Below, piece by piece: positions 10,793 to 20,742 of a stretch of DNA of 64,000 nt. The position numbers were made by a program, and so were the translations under genes. Origin of the DNA: Inia geoffrensis (taxonomy: Eukaryota > Chordata > Mammalia > Artiodactyla > Iniidae); contig CM070899.1 in assembly GCA_036417435.1 (NCBI GenBank), positions 151,728,237-151,792,236 of the forward strand, read 5' to 3'. The notes beneath the pieces were generated by a model. It did not search any database, was not told the DNA's origin, and worked only from the letters and a program-made list of their open reading frames with translations. The number at the start of each line of letters is the position of its first letter. The first letter of the stretch is position 1.

Positions 10793-11950
10793 ATGGCTAT
10801 TCCAGATGGTTCAACTGAAACTTCCTATTTGCTACCTCCAAACAGGGAGGACTGGGGAGGGCACGGCATTCCTGACTTTGTCTATAGGCAGAAGGAACTT
10901 GTGCCAGAAGGGATTCAGTGGCCAAGGAGCGGACCCAGCCTTCTGGACACGCTGCCACTGTCTCGCTTTGACTCTGCCCTCTGCTTGGCCTGGAGGCAGC
11001 GGATGGAGCTGGGGCTGTTCCGCTACTGTCTGGGGGAGCTTCAGACCCAAACCCTTCCGGGTGCCGTGGGTTTTGTGGCTCAGCTGAATGTGGAGCGAGG
11101 TGTGCAAAGAAGGAGCCCCCAGAACATCAGGAGCGTGAGGCAGGCGTTTGACCCCGAACAGTTTAACTTCAACCAGATCCGGCCAGGAGAAGTCCTCTTC
11201 CGCTTGCACCGGGAGCCCGATCTCCCCAGTGCTCTCCAGCAAGACGACATCCTCGTGGTGATCAATGTCAGCCCCTTGGAGTGGGGCCACGTGCTGCTGG
11301 TGCCCGAGCCCGCCCGAGGGCTCCCCCAGCGCCTGCTGCCAGGGGCACTGCAGGCCGGGGTTGAAGCTGTGCTGCTGAGCTCACACCCAGGCTTCCGAGT
11401 CGGCTTCAACAGCCTGGGTGGCCTGGCCTCAGTGAACCACCTCCACCTGCATGGCTATTACTTGGCCCACAGACTGCCTGTGGAGGGGGCCCCAAGCAAA
11501 CCCCTGGATCCTGGGGGCCGTCTGCATCTGCTCCAGGCCCTCCCAGCTCCTGGCTTCCTCTTTTACACAAGCGGGCCAGGGCCCGACTTGGAAGCCTTGA
11601 TAAGCAGGGTATGTCGGGCCACTGACTATCTGGCTGACCACGAGATTGCACATAACTTGTTTGTGACCCGGGGGGCTCCACCTGGAAAGACATCATCTTC
11701 CTCAGCCCTCACGGGGGTCCGAGTAATTCTTTGGGCCCGGAAGTCCAGCTTTGGGATAAAGGAAGGCAAGGCCTTCAATGTTGCCCTCTGTGAGCTGGCC
11801 GGGCACCTCCCTGTCAAAACGTCCCAGGACTTCAGCAGCCTGACTGAGGCGGCGGCTCTGGCCATCATCCGAGACTGTCTGTTGCCCCCAGCCCAGGCAG
11901 GAGAGGTGCAGGCAGCACTGGTGGCCTTGATAGCTGAGGAGGAGCAGTAA
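10793..11950 (+). CDS. GDPGP1: GDP-D-glucose phosphorylase 1
   Basis: Phosphorolyses GDP-D-glucose to GDP and glucose 1-phosphate in the cytosol, clearing a sugar nucleotide made by mistake alongside GDP-mannose. The single coding exon gives 385 residues, the length I recall for human. The start chosen is the ATG at 10793, giving [16 protein letters not shown]. An ATG 18 bases upstream is in frame but lies before the splice acceptor TTTCAG at 10778-10783, which makes the exon start at 10784. The HIT-like nucleotidyl-transfer motif HLHLHG is at residues 216-221, and conserved blocks such as [18 protein letters not shown] and [15 protein letters not shown] are intact. Non-coding first exon(s) must lie upstream but I could not locate them. 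No frame damage is seen. A fragment of this exon is repeated at 7051-7142. Confidence 0.97.
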   Translation: MAIPDGSTETSYLLPPNREDWGGHGIPDFVYRQKELVPEGIQWPRSGPSLLDTLPLSRFDSALCLAWRQRMELGLFRYCLGELQTQTLPGAVGFVAQLNVERGVQRRSPQNIRSVRQAFDPEQFNFNQIRPGEVLFRLHREPDLPSALQQDDILVVINVSPLEWGHVLLVPEPARGLPQRLLPGALQAGVEAVLLSSHPGFRVGFNSLGGLASVNHLHLHGYYLAHRLPVEGAPSKPLDPGGRLHLLQALPAPGFLFYTSGPGPDLEALISRVCRATDYLADHEIAHNLFVTRGAPPGKTSSSSALTGVRVILWARKSSFGIKEGKAFNVALCELAGHLPVKTSQDFSSLTEAAALAIIRDCLLPPAQAGEVQAALVALIAEEEQ

Positions 11951-12113
11951 TCCTTCCAGAAGTATTTATTTTGTAACCGATCTAAGTCTCTTTCCGGAAA
12001 GCTGTCCATCATGATCATGTGGGCACTTTCATGAATGCCTTCTCACCTGTCTCAGCCTAAGGGGAGGGATAAAGAACTGGTAAGTGGTCTCTTTAAGGAG
12101 GAGGATACCTTGG

Positions 12114-12119
12114 AATAAA
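12114..12119 (+). terminator. Probable GDPGP1 polyadenylation signal
   Basis: The first AATAAA downstream of the GDPGP1 stop, about 165 bases into the 3' untranslated region. Use of this site is inferred from position only. Confidence 0.6.
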
Positions 12120-12480
12120 TCGAATGAATGAGCCCTCATGGATGTATCTGCTGCTTTTCACCTTTCTTCTTAGATAAGCCCCAGGGATGTCAAGCCTATT
12201 GTTAAGAAGGGAGTGTGTGCAAGAGTTAACACACTCCTGACTTGTATATGCTAACTTTTCTCTTCCTTCCTTATCAAATCTTAGCAAAGTGATAGTTTAT
12301 CACTTCCTCTGTTCTTGCCTCTCTGCCTGTTCTCCCTTTGCCCACCACTGAGTTGTATTTCTTTATCCTGTCCCTACATATGTCCCCTCCATCCATACGC
12401 CCTATTTATAGCACATTCTTCGCCTACCTGGCCACCTTGAATTTTCCTGCAGCCCCAAAGCTGAGTTGAGTGTTCTTCAC
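12120..12480. other. Intergenic sequence, nothing recognised
   Basis: Sequence beyond the proposed GDPGP1 cleavage site. It has no open frame with coding character and no repeat I can name. Confidence 0.4.
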
Positions 12481-12484
12481 ATAC

Positions 12485-12690
12485 ATCATTTCATGTGAAA
12501 ACAAGGTGTCCTCACAACTTGAAAGTTGCAGGTCCTCTTAATACCCCTATTTAACAGACGAAGATATGGAGGCTGACAGAGGTTTAGTAATTTGTCCAAG
12601 GTCAGATGGCTCAAAAGTAGTGGAGTCAGGACTGCAACACAGGCAATCAGACACTTGAAGCTGAGCTGGGGCTGTGCACGTGTGACTGCC
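12485..12690 (-). mobile_element. MIR SINE
   Basis: The antisense MIR core is visible as 'TTTAACAGACGAAGATATGGAGGC' followed by 'GTCCAAGGTCAGATGGC', a diverged form of the standard MIR reverse strand. Confidence 0.75.
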
Positions 12691-12699
12691 ATGTTAATA

Positions 12700-13285
12700 A
12701 AGTCTCATTGAGATGAAGCAGAGTATGCATCACAACCCATTTCATAAGAAAATCAGTTTAACATTTAAATTCCTATAAACAGTTTTTGGTCACCCTCATG
12801 TTTTGGGCAAATTGCAGTAATTTCAGCTTAATGCCTCTTTGTGCAAGCCTTTGCAAATATGGGCTCCAATAACATCACTTTATTTTGCTCGCTCACTCTC
12901 TGAAGGGAGTGCAGATGACCATTAGAGTTAAGTGGACTTTGTGTGTCGAAGGTGATGAGTCCAAATACCAGGACTTCCCCCGTTTTTCCTTAGGATTAAT
13001 GTTCAGAGGAAAGCCTTCTCTGGCCCCAAATAAGTTTTTCCACAAAAAGTAAAAGTCAAATAGGTTTTCTTTGTGGTGGTACTTCTTAGCCATGAATACT
13101 TTGTGAATCGTCCAGAAGGGGATTTATGGAAGCTTTTTCTGAGCTTGAATATGGAACACTTAGGAGACCCTTTGTATCCAGAGCCCTGGGCTTTGAGCAC
13201 AGTAGGTAAGTAAGAAGGGACAATCCAGCTCAGGGCCTCTCCACCGCTTTGCTTGCTTTTTGTTTGTTTTACTTTTTGATGGAGG
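12700..13285. other. Intergenic sequence, nothing recognised
   Basis: Unique-looking sequence between a MIR and an L2 fragment. It contains no splice-bounded exon or strong open frame. Confidence 0.4.
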
Positions 13286-13289
13286 GTCT

Positions 13290-13500
13290 TTTGTACTAAG
13301 GGGTTTTGGACTTGATCTAATGGGAAACCTTGAAGAGTTTTAAATTGGGGAGTAACAAATATGCATTTTAGGGCGAATACTTAAGCTGCAGTGGATGGAT
13401 GGATGGATGAAGGAAGGAAAAATAGAATAAGGGAATCCAATTAAGAGGCTGCTTAATGGTGACAATTCAGGCAAGAAATGATGGTTCAGCTACTAGAACA
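13290..13500 (-). mobile_element. L2 fragment with (GGAT)n
   Basis: Antisense L2-like text ('GATCTAATGGGAAACCTTGAAGAG'). A short (GGAT)n run lies at 13391-13408. Confidence 0.5.
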
Positions 13501-13551
13501 GTGCCTGGAACGTTAAATATCTGTTAAATATGTGCCTGGAACGTTAAATAT
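13501..13551 (+). repeat. Tandem 20-bp repeat with 11-bp spacer
   Basis: GTGCCTGGAACGTTAAATAT occurs at 13501-13520 and again at 13532-13551, separated by 11 bases that repeat part of it (GTTAAATAT). It touches the hairpin at 13547-13605. Confidence 0.95.
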
Positions 13552-13605
13552 TTCCATTGGTGCAGAAGCGCAATGGCCAGGGGCTTCTGCACCAATGGAA
13601 ATATT
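13547..13605. repeat. Perfect 23-bp inverted repeat (hairpin)
   Basis: Bases 13547-13569 are the exact reverse complement of 13583-13605, separated by a 13-base loop. The right arm is the beginning of the direct duplication at 13573-13840. The left arm is therefore a fold-back copy of the duplication's edge. Confidence 0.97.
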
Positions 13606-13840
13606 CTCCTCTTGGGTCTCTGGAGCGTCTGTTATCTGAAGGAAGTGTCTGCTGGCCACATCCTATCTCAATATATGCTGCTTGCCTGGAAGCAAGCTCA
13701 GCTGGTCCCTCCAGGGCAGGTGAGCCTATCTTAGGGGGAAGACTGGGAGCTTCAGAGTCAACAGTAGAGCCAGCTGAATGATCCAGCCTTCTAAGCAGCT
13801 TAGCCTAGCACTCCACATCCATTAAGAGTCAGTGTGGGGT
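13573..13840 (+). repeat. Direct duplication, upstream copy (268 bp)
   Basis: Matches 16937-17204 base for base with seven mismatches and no gaps (about 97% identity), constant offset 3364. This copy lies upstream of the TTLL13 promoter. The other copy lies in TTLL13 intron 3. The shared open frame seen in both is a by-product of the copying. Confidence 0.95.
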
Positions 13841-14240
13841 GAGAAGTGGAGTCAGAAAGAGTGAGAAAAATGTGCGTCCTGAAAGGCAAGGGACTCCAAA
13901 GCATTTCAAGGAGGGGGGAATAGAGTATCATACACTGAAGGGAGGTCAAGAAATCTATGAATCGGAAAATGTACATGTCTTTTTACAGGAGCGAAATTTT
14001 TTAAGTGTCCTTTAGATTTAGGCACATGGGATAATCTTAAAGTAACAAATTGGGCGGAGTTTGGGGGAGGTGGCAATCAGAGGTAAAGCCGATGGACATC
14101 AGGAAAAGATGGCGACAGTAAAGGAGCAGTCTGATGAGCACCTCCAGGGCACGTGTGGTCATCACGGCCGTCCCTCCCAAGTGCTGGGACTGCTCTAGAC
14201 GTGGTTACTAAAAACACTGAAGGAAGGCAAGCAGGGACTC
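13841..14240. other. Unique sequence upstream of TTLL13 promoter
   Basis: No exon is supported. A purine-rich stretch lies at 13845-13920. It is bounded by the duplication on the left and the CpG island on the right. Confidence 0.4.
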
Positions 14241-14840
14241 GTCCCGAACACTGCGTTGGCCAAATTCCGGGAGCTTGGCCCGCGGATTCAGGAAAGGGTC
14301 AGGAAAGGGGGTGGGGCTCCTGCGAACTGGCGTGAAAGCGGAAGGACTAGAAGTCCATTCACGCATCGGGTCAGTTGCCGCAAGAATCCGCCTTCCAGTG
14401 CCAGACGCTCGATTGCGCTTCCTACGGCAGCCCAGGAGCAAACGTCTCAGGCACCCGCCCAATATGGCCTCTGCTGGCGCCCAAGTGGGTGTGGTTCTCG
14501 GAAAGGCCCCGGCCCCAGAACACTTCTCCAATGGGGGCCGCCCTCGTGTCCATGGCGACGGCGGCGGCGGCTGCCTGCTTGCTTAAGGCGGCGCGGCCGG
14601 GATCTCCAAGATAGGTGTGAACCCCGGGTGCAGGGGGGAGTGGGCCCCCCTCGCGATCGCCGGAGACAGCCATTCCCGTGGAACAAGGAGGCGGTCCCGG
14701 AGGCCTAGCAACGCCCGGGAAGGAGCGAGAGCCGGCCGAAGGGCGGTCGTGAGCGACCAGCTGAGTCCAGCACCAGGCCGTTAGGGGCGGACGCGGCAGC
14801 CCCTCCGCTCTCGGAACCTGCGGTGGGCAGTGTCCGCCGG
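14240..14840 (+). promoter_or_regulatory. CpG-island promoter of the TTLL13 locus
   Basis: Dense CpG and GC-rich DNA surrounding GGCGACGGCGGCGGCGG at 14553, with CCAAT-like CCCGCCCAATATGG near 14455. It is about 0.5 kb upstream of the first TTLL13 coding exon and is the only such island between GDPGP1 and NGRN. A possible non-coding first exon could end before GTGTGA near 14616. Whether it still drives transcription is unknown. Confidence 0.6.
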
Positions 14841-16936
14841 GGGCTTCCCCTCCGCTGTCAGAGCCCAGGGTGTCTTGGCCATTGGGTGCCTGGCCCCAGT
14901 GTGTCTGTATGGAGAAACTGAATCATGGGACAGGGAAAAGGCTGACCTAGGCGACCTTTGGTCTTCAGCTCTATTTTTCAAAGTGAAGGTCCCCCCCAGC
15001 ACCCCCAGCCATCCCCCATCACATTCAAGGACAAAAAAGCTATGGTCATGGTCTCTGCATGCACCCCAGAGTATTGTATGGAGTGATCTTGGATAATTGG
15101 GGCTTGTCGGCGAATCTAACATCTCATAAGCATTCCACGGACCCCATTACCTATTTGGAAACATCCCATGCTGTAGTGGGACTGCTCTGTTCTGAAGGAG
15201 CAGCAACATTCCCTTATAACACCGTGAAGGTCCTTGGGTGGATTCCTGCCATCCTTCCTGGGCCTGGAGGGAAGTCATATACATTTCACTCCCACCCCTC
15301 CCTCCTCAGAATCTAAGAGGACGGAGCCAAGTACCTGTAAGACCAGCGCATCAGAGGAAAACTATGGTGAAGAAGAGGAATCCGAGGAGTGTGTTAAAGG
15401 GGAAGCTACCATCCCTTCTAACCCTTCTCAGCAGGCACTCTCAAAGGCTGACTAATGCATTTAGGAATGGAGTTCCTTTATCCATTGTAGCCAAGAAAAT
15501 GCCCAAGAAAATCATAACCCCAGCTGACCCAGATGAATTAGAAGTTGGGAGGAGAAAGAGAAGGCGGAAACACAGGTAACCGTTCCCTGGACCCCCTCAC
15601 TTGCCCAGCTCCAGAGAGTAACCCTCTGCCCTTCAGCAGTCAGGCTGGGATCCAAAGCCTTCCTTTTAGCCTTGGAAAGAGAACAGGAAATACAGGAGGT
15701 CATTAGCCTTTTTGTACAACAAAAACAAAATTCAGAATCACTTGGGCTGGCTTAGTTTAGAATTTCAGCACGTTTATATCATCCTGGTCTTTCCTTTAAG
15801 TGGCTTCTAGAGAAAATGAATTGCACTGTCAGTCTGTTGCGTGTCTCTTCTTCTGGGTGCCTGGCAGCCCAGGGTCCTCTCTCCTTCTGCCTGATTTCTG
15901 CTATTCCTGCATTCCAGACCCCTGGCCATCAATCTGACCAACTGCAAGTATGAGAGTGGTAAGCACCCAGCTCGTCACTCACACCACTGGGCATGAGAGG
16001 ACATTTAGGGCTGCGGCTTTCACTCTGGAGATGGTCCCCCCAGTCTGCTCCCAGCCCCTGGATCTTGTTAGGCTGGCCTATAACCTGTACTGAGCCTCCT
16101 GGCTCAGCTACCAGTAGCTGACACATCACTGTTCCAGTTAGTCTCAGTGGCAGAGCAGGAATCTCCAGTTAGCTAACAAGAAAAAAAATGACCAAAATCG
16201 CCATCCCTCCCCCCACCACGCCCCAGATTTTACCAGAGATGAGATGAGACCAGGTTAAAACTTTTTTCAAGGCAACTTTTGAGGTGGCTTCAGCAATTAA
16301 GAAAAAAGAAAAATCACCAGCCAGGTTAGTCATTTCTTCCTCCCCTCATCCCCACTGGCATCTGTGCTACGGGTGCCCCAAAGTGTGAGGCGCCAGTGTG
16401 ACCCCTTCCGAGGGTCAGCTCTGCAGGCCAGAAACCATCCTAATTGAGAGGACTGACAGGAACAGAGATCCAGTCTCTAGTTTTCTGTCAAATTTTGGAA
16501 GGGCCCTGACAGCCTCATGAACTTGGAATTGTCGCAATGGTAACTAAACTGAGGTAAGCAGAGCTGAGGTAAGAACTACCCCCTTCTTCATCCCACTCTC
16601 TGGTCAGGTCTGTTCCTTACCCAACCCAGCTGCAGTCCCAAGGTTTGCTGCCAGTGCCCAGGCTGGCTCCACTGACCTCCCTTTCTCCACAGTGCGTCGG
16701 GCAGCCCAAATGTGTGGCCTGAAGGAGGTGGGGGAGGACAAAGAGTGGACTGTGTACTAGACAGACTGCTCTGTCTCACTGGAACGCGTCATGGACATGA
16801 AGAGGTTTCAGGTACAACCTCCAGACCCAAGATCCTAAAGGAACTATGCCCCAGAATGACTACTCCTACCCTCGCACCCAGGCACCGAAGGCTGCCACTC
16901 TTGGTGGCTATACCCCTATGCAGAGCAGGAAAGGCC

Positions 16937-17204
16937 ATGGCCAGGGGCTTCTGCATCAATGGAAATATTCTCCTCTTGGGTCTCTGGAACTTCTGTTATC
17001 TGAAGGAGGTGTCTGCTGGCCACATCCTATCTCAATATATGCTGCTTGCCTGGAAGCAAGCTCAGCTGGTCCCTCCAGGGCAGGTGAGCCTATCTTAGGG
17101 GGAAGACTGGGAGCTTCAGAGCCAACAGTAGAGCCAGCTGAATGATCCAGCCTTCTAAGCAGCTTAGCATAGCACTCCACATCCATTAAGAGTCAGTATG
17201 GGGT
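16937..17204 (+). repeat. Direct duplication, copy in TTLL13 intron 3
   Basis: Partner of 13573-13840 with seven differences over 268 bases. It lies 125 bases behind exon 3, and no inverted arm accompanies this copy, so it is the likelier source. Confidence 0.93.
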
Positions 17205-17269
17205 CCTGCACGGCAGCAAGAAAGTCAGGAAAGATAGACCAGGGTCCACAAGAAGATATTACTTCTTTT

Positions 17270-17534
17270 TCTTTTCTAAATTAATTTATTAATTTATTTT
17301 TGGCTGCATTGGGTCTCTGTTTCTTCACCCCTTGGAGGGAGGGGGGCTGGGGGGACTACTTTACATTGCGGTTGCATGGGCTTCTCATTGCAGTGGCTTC
17401 TCTTGCTGCAGAGCACGGGCTCTAGAGCGCAGGCTCAGTAGTTGTGGCGCACGGGCTTAGTTGCTCCGCCACATGTGGGATCTTCCCCAACCAGGGCTTG
17501 AACCCGTGTCCCCTGCATTGGCAGGCGGAAGCCC
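17270..17534 (-). mobile_element. CHR-1-type SINE
   Basis: Antisense, flanked by the target duplication AGATATTACTTCTT. It carries an extra G-rich segment near 17335-17355 and lacks the terminal GCCACCAGGGA, so the tRNA-related head is clipped. Confidence 0.88.
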
Positions 17535-17684
17535 CAGATATTACTTCTTCATGGTATTTTTGTTATCCTCTAATTGGGTCTTTGTGGTGGTTAGCAAAAA
17601 AATAAAAGTGTCTGTAGGCTTATTTTGAGAGAAGGCAAGCAGGGAGCTGAGACTATCACCTATCCCACGAATTATGGGAGAAGA

Positions 17685-17718
17685 GCAAGAGCGAGAGTGA
17701 GAGCGAGAGCGAGAGACT
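17685..17718 (+). repeat. (GAGAGC)n simple repeat
   Basis: A short run of GAGAGC/GAGAGT units within TTLL13 intron 3. Confidence 0.85.
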
Positions 17719-17866
17719 GCTAGAAGCGCTCAAAAAGCCCCTAAGAAGGGGCATGCAGAGAGCAGTTGTGAGATGAGGGTAACAATAACAGCATTTATTG
17801 AGGTCAGACACTGTTAAGTGCTTTTACATTCTCACCTCACTAAATCCTCAAAAAGATACCCTTATG

Positions 17867-17999
17867 TTTTGTTTTGTTTTGTTTTGTTTTCTTGGCTTCG
17901 GCCACAGCTTGTGGGATCTTATTTGCCCGACCAGGGATCGAACCCGTGCCCCTTCAGTGAAAGCACCAAGTCCTAACCACTGGACTGCCAGGGAATTCC
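17867..17999 (-). mobile_element. Short tRNA-derived SINE
   Basis: Antisense, beginning with a (TTTTG)n tail and ending CTGCCAGGGAATTCCC. It is flanked by perfect copies of AAAAGATACCCTTATGTT. Confidence 0.92.
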
Positions 18000-18859
18000 C
18001 AAAAGATACCCTTATGTTAAGGACACTGAGGCTCAGAAATACTCAGGTCACACAGCTCGTGAGGGGGAAAAGCAGAGAGCACTGAACCTCCCAGCCCTGA
18101 GGGCCAGAGCAGCGGGGCGGGGGCTTCCAGCAGGCCACCCTGGCAATGCCTTGCCCTCTGAGAGTGCCAATGCCATGCATTCCCTGGGGCTGCTCCTTAG
18201 TTTCCTTTCTCTTTGGGGAAATGTTTTCTCATTTGCTTTGTGTTATTCCGCACCAGTTATTCCTACTGGGCTAGTCCCCGGTAGTCTGAGGGATGTTATA
18301 CGGTGGCTAGAAGGCCCAAAGTCCTGGCTAGCCCTTCTCACCGCCCCTCATTTGCTAACCTTGCTGTGTATGTGTGTTTTGGGGAGAGGCCAAGTGGCAG
18401 TTTCCCACCTGCCTTAGGGAGCCTTCCTTTTCTCCCTTGGAGACTAGGTGCAGTGTTTACCTCCACTGTGACTTCTCCCTTGACCTCTCCAGTCCTTTTC
18501 CACTGCTATCTGGAATGTTCAGGCCCCAGGAACTGCCCCTTACTCTGGGCGATAGTATAACCAACTGGCTCTGTTTCAGAAAGTCAACCACTTCCCTGGC
18601 ATGACAGAAATCTGCCGCAAAGATCTGCTGGCTCGGAACTTCAACCGCATGCAGAAACTCTATCCTACTGAGTGCAACATCTTCCCATGCAGCTGGTGCC
18701 TTGCTGTAGAGTGGTGAGCCTGGCTCCCCAGGTTGAGATTCTGGGGGAGGAAAGGGTTCGCCATCTCAGTCCCCACCAGACTCAGGCTCTGGGACCTAGA
18801 ATGTCTCAGGGGGTTGGAAGTAGAAGGGAAGTTTTAGCTGAAAAGAAAAGAGAAGGTTA

Positions 18860-19067
18860 GGGCTTCCCTGGTGGCACAGTGGTTGAGAGTCCACCTGCCG
18901 ATGCAGGGGACACGGGTTCGTGCCCCGGTCCGGGAGGATCCCACATGCCACGGAGCGGCTGGGCCCGTGAGCCATGGCCGCTGAGCCTGCGCGTCCGGAG
19001 CCTGTGCTCCGCAATGGAAGAGGCCACAGCAGTGAGAGGCCCGCGTACTGCAAAAAACAAAAAAAAA
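18860..19067 (+). mobile_element. CHR-2-type SINE
   Basis: Sense copy between AGAGAAGGTTAG repeats, in TTLL13 intron 4. Confidence 0.94.
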
Positions 19068-19095
19068 AAAGAGAAGGTTAGAGAAAAGTAGGTCT

Positions 19096-19278
19096 CAAAC
19101 TATTATGTATAAAATAAACTACAAGGATATATTGTACAACACAGGGAATGGAGGCAATATTTTAAAGTAACTATAAATAGCGTATAACCTTTAAAAATTG
19201 TGAATAACTGTATTGTACACCTGAAACTTATATAATGTTGTACCTCAACTATACAATTAAAAAAAAAAAAAGAAAAAG
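19096..19278 (+). mobile_element. 5'-truncated L1 3' end
   Basis: L1 3'UTR text ('TGTACACCTGAAACTTATATAATG') ending in poly-A, flanked by GAGAAAAGTAGGT on both sides. Only the last 180 bases were inserted. Confidence 0.88.
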
Positions 19279-19744
19279 AGAAAAGTAGGTGTGAGACTGA
19301 GTACTCCGGGAAGAGCGGGGATTGGACAGCAGGAAGAACTCCCCAGGGTCCTGGTTCAGCCATCATGCACAGAAACCCTCTGACCACCACCCTCCTCTGC
19401 ATATAGCTATAGGGACTTCCAGTCCTATGTTCGTCAGCGAAAATCCTGCACTTATATCTGTAAGCCAGACAGGGGCTGTCAGGGACGTGGCATCTTCATC
19501 ACCCAAAATCCACGGGAGATCAAGCCAGGAGAACATATGATCTGCCAGCAATACATCTCCAAGGTGAAGGGTGCCTCAGGACCACCAGGTCCCTCTGCCA
19601 GCACTGGGTGCCTCATTTCTCCCAAAGCCAGGGAGGAAGACAGTTTTAGGCTCCTATCCTTCCTGCCATCCTCGTTATCTGGGAGGCAGCACGGGCCATG
19701 GTTCAGAGCCAACCTGTTCTGAACCTGAGTTTCTCTACTTTCTA

Positions 19745-19935
19745 TATATGTGATCTTGGGCAAATTTCTAACTTTTTCCATGCCTCAGTTTCCTCATCTG
19801 TTAATGGGCATAAAAACAGTAACTACCTTATATGGTTACTGTGAAAAAAATTTTTTTTTGGTTACTCTGAAAATTAAATGAGTTGTTATGTATATGAAGT
19901 GCTTACAACAGTTTATAGTACATAATAAGTACTTC
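19745..19935 (+). mobile_element. MIR SINE
   Basis: Sense MIR: 'TGATCTTGGGCAAATTTC' then 'GCCTCAGTTTCCTCATCTG' and the AATAAGTACT end. Confidence 0.82.
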
Positions 19936-19940
19936 AAAAG

Positions 19941-20101
19941 TACAGTCGGCCCTCCTTCCATATCTGCAGATGTGGAACCCATGGATATGGAGGGCTGACA
20001 CCATTTTATACAATGGACTTGAGCATCCATGGAGTTTGGTATCCATGGCGGGGTGGGGGTCCTGGATCCAATCTCCTGCAGATACTGAGTGACCACTGTA
20101 T
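19941..20101 (+). mobile_element. MER2-like DNA transposon (Tigger-type)
   Basis: Starts TACAGTCGGCCCTCC and ends GTGACCACTGTA, the terminal inverted repeats of the non-autonomous Tigger-related family. The central part is deleted compared with longer copies I recall. Confidence 0.8.
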
Positions 20102-20292
20102 TACTACTTTTCCCTGGTGGGTTTGCATGCTCTCAGCCCTTCCTCATTGATGGCTTCAAGTTTGACATGCGAATCTATGTCCTGATCACATCCTGTGACC
20201 CTCTTCAGATCTCCATGTATGAGGAGGGCCTGGCCGGCTTTACCACCATGCCCTACGTGGAGCCCAGCCACAGCAACCTGATAAGAGGCCAG

Positions 20293-20742
20293 CTGGGGAA
20301 CTTACCTCGCAGTCCAGTGGTTAAGACTTTGCCTTCAAATGCAGGGCGTGTGGATTCAATCCCTGGTCGGGGAGCTAAGACCCCACATGCCTCCTGGCCA
20401 GAAAACCAAAATATAAAACAGAAGCAATATTGTAACAAATTCAATAGAGACTTTTAAAAATGGTCCAGGGCTTCCCTGGTGGCGCAGTGTTTGAGAGTCC
20501 ACCTGCCGATGCAGGGGACACAGGTTCGTGTCCTGGTCCGGGAAGATCCCACATGCCGCGGAGCGACTGGGCCCGTGAGCCATGGCCGCTGAGTCTGCGC
20601 GTCCAGAGCCTGTGCTCCACAATGGGAGAGGCCACAACAGTGAGAGGCCCACGTAATACACACAAAAAAAGAAAAAATAAAAAATGGTCCACATAAAAAA
20701 AAAAAATTCTTTAGAAAAAAGAATCCTAAAAAAAAAAAAAAA
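20293..20742 (+). mobile_element. Short SINE interrupted by a younger SINE
   Basis: A short SINE (GTCCAGTGGTTAAGACTT ... TTCAATCCCTGGTCGG) with a long A-rich tail, flanked by AAGAGGCCAGCT at 20283-20294 and 20743. A CHR-2 copy sits in the tail. The insertion starts about 12 bases behind the lost TTLL13 exon 6 donor. Confidence 0.87.
20468..20684 (+). mobile_element. CHR-2-type SINE nested in an older SINE tail
   Basis: Sense copy flanked by AAAAATGGTCC on both sides, inside the tail of the preceding SINE, so it is younger. Confidence 0.93.

Noticed and set aside
13557..13781. Open frame repeated at 16846-17145 with nearly the same protein
   Set aside because: The similarity comes from the 268-bp DNA duplication, one copy of which is intronic. 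There is no evidence for translation.
14256..14708. 150-codon open frame in the TTLL13 CpG island
   Set aside because: Overlapping frames of similar length exist on both strands. Composition explains it, and there is no protein signature.
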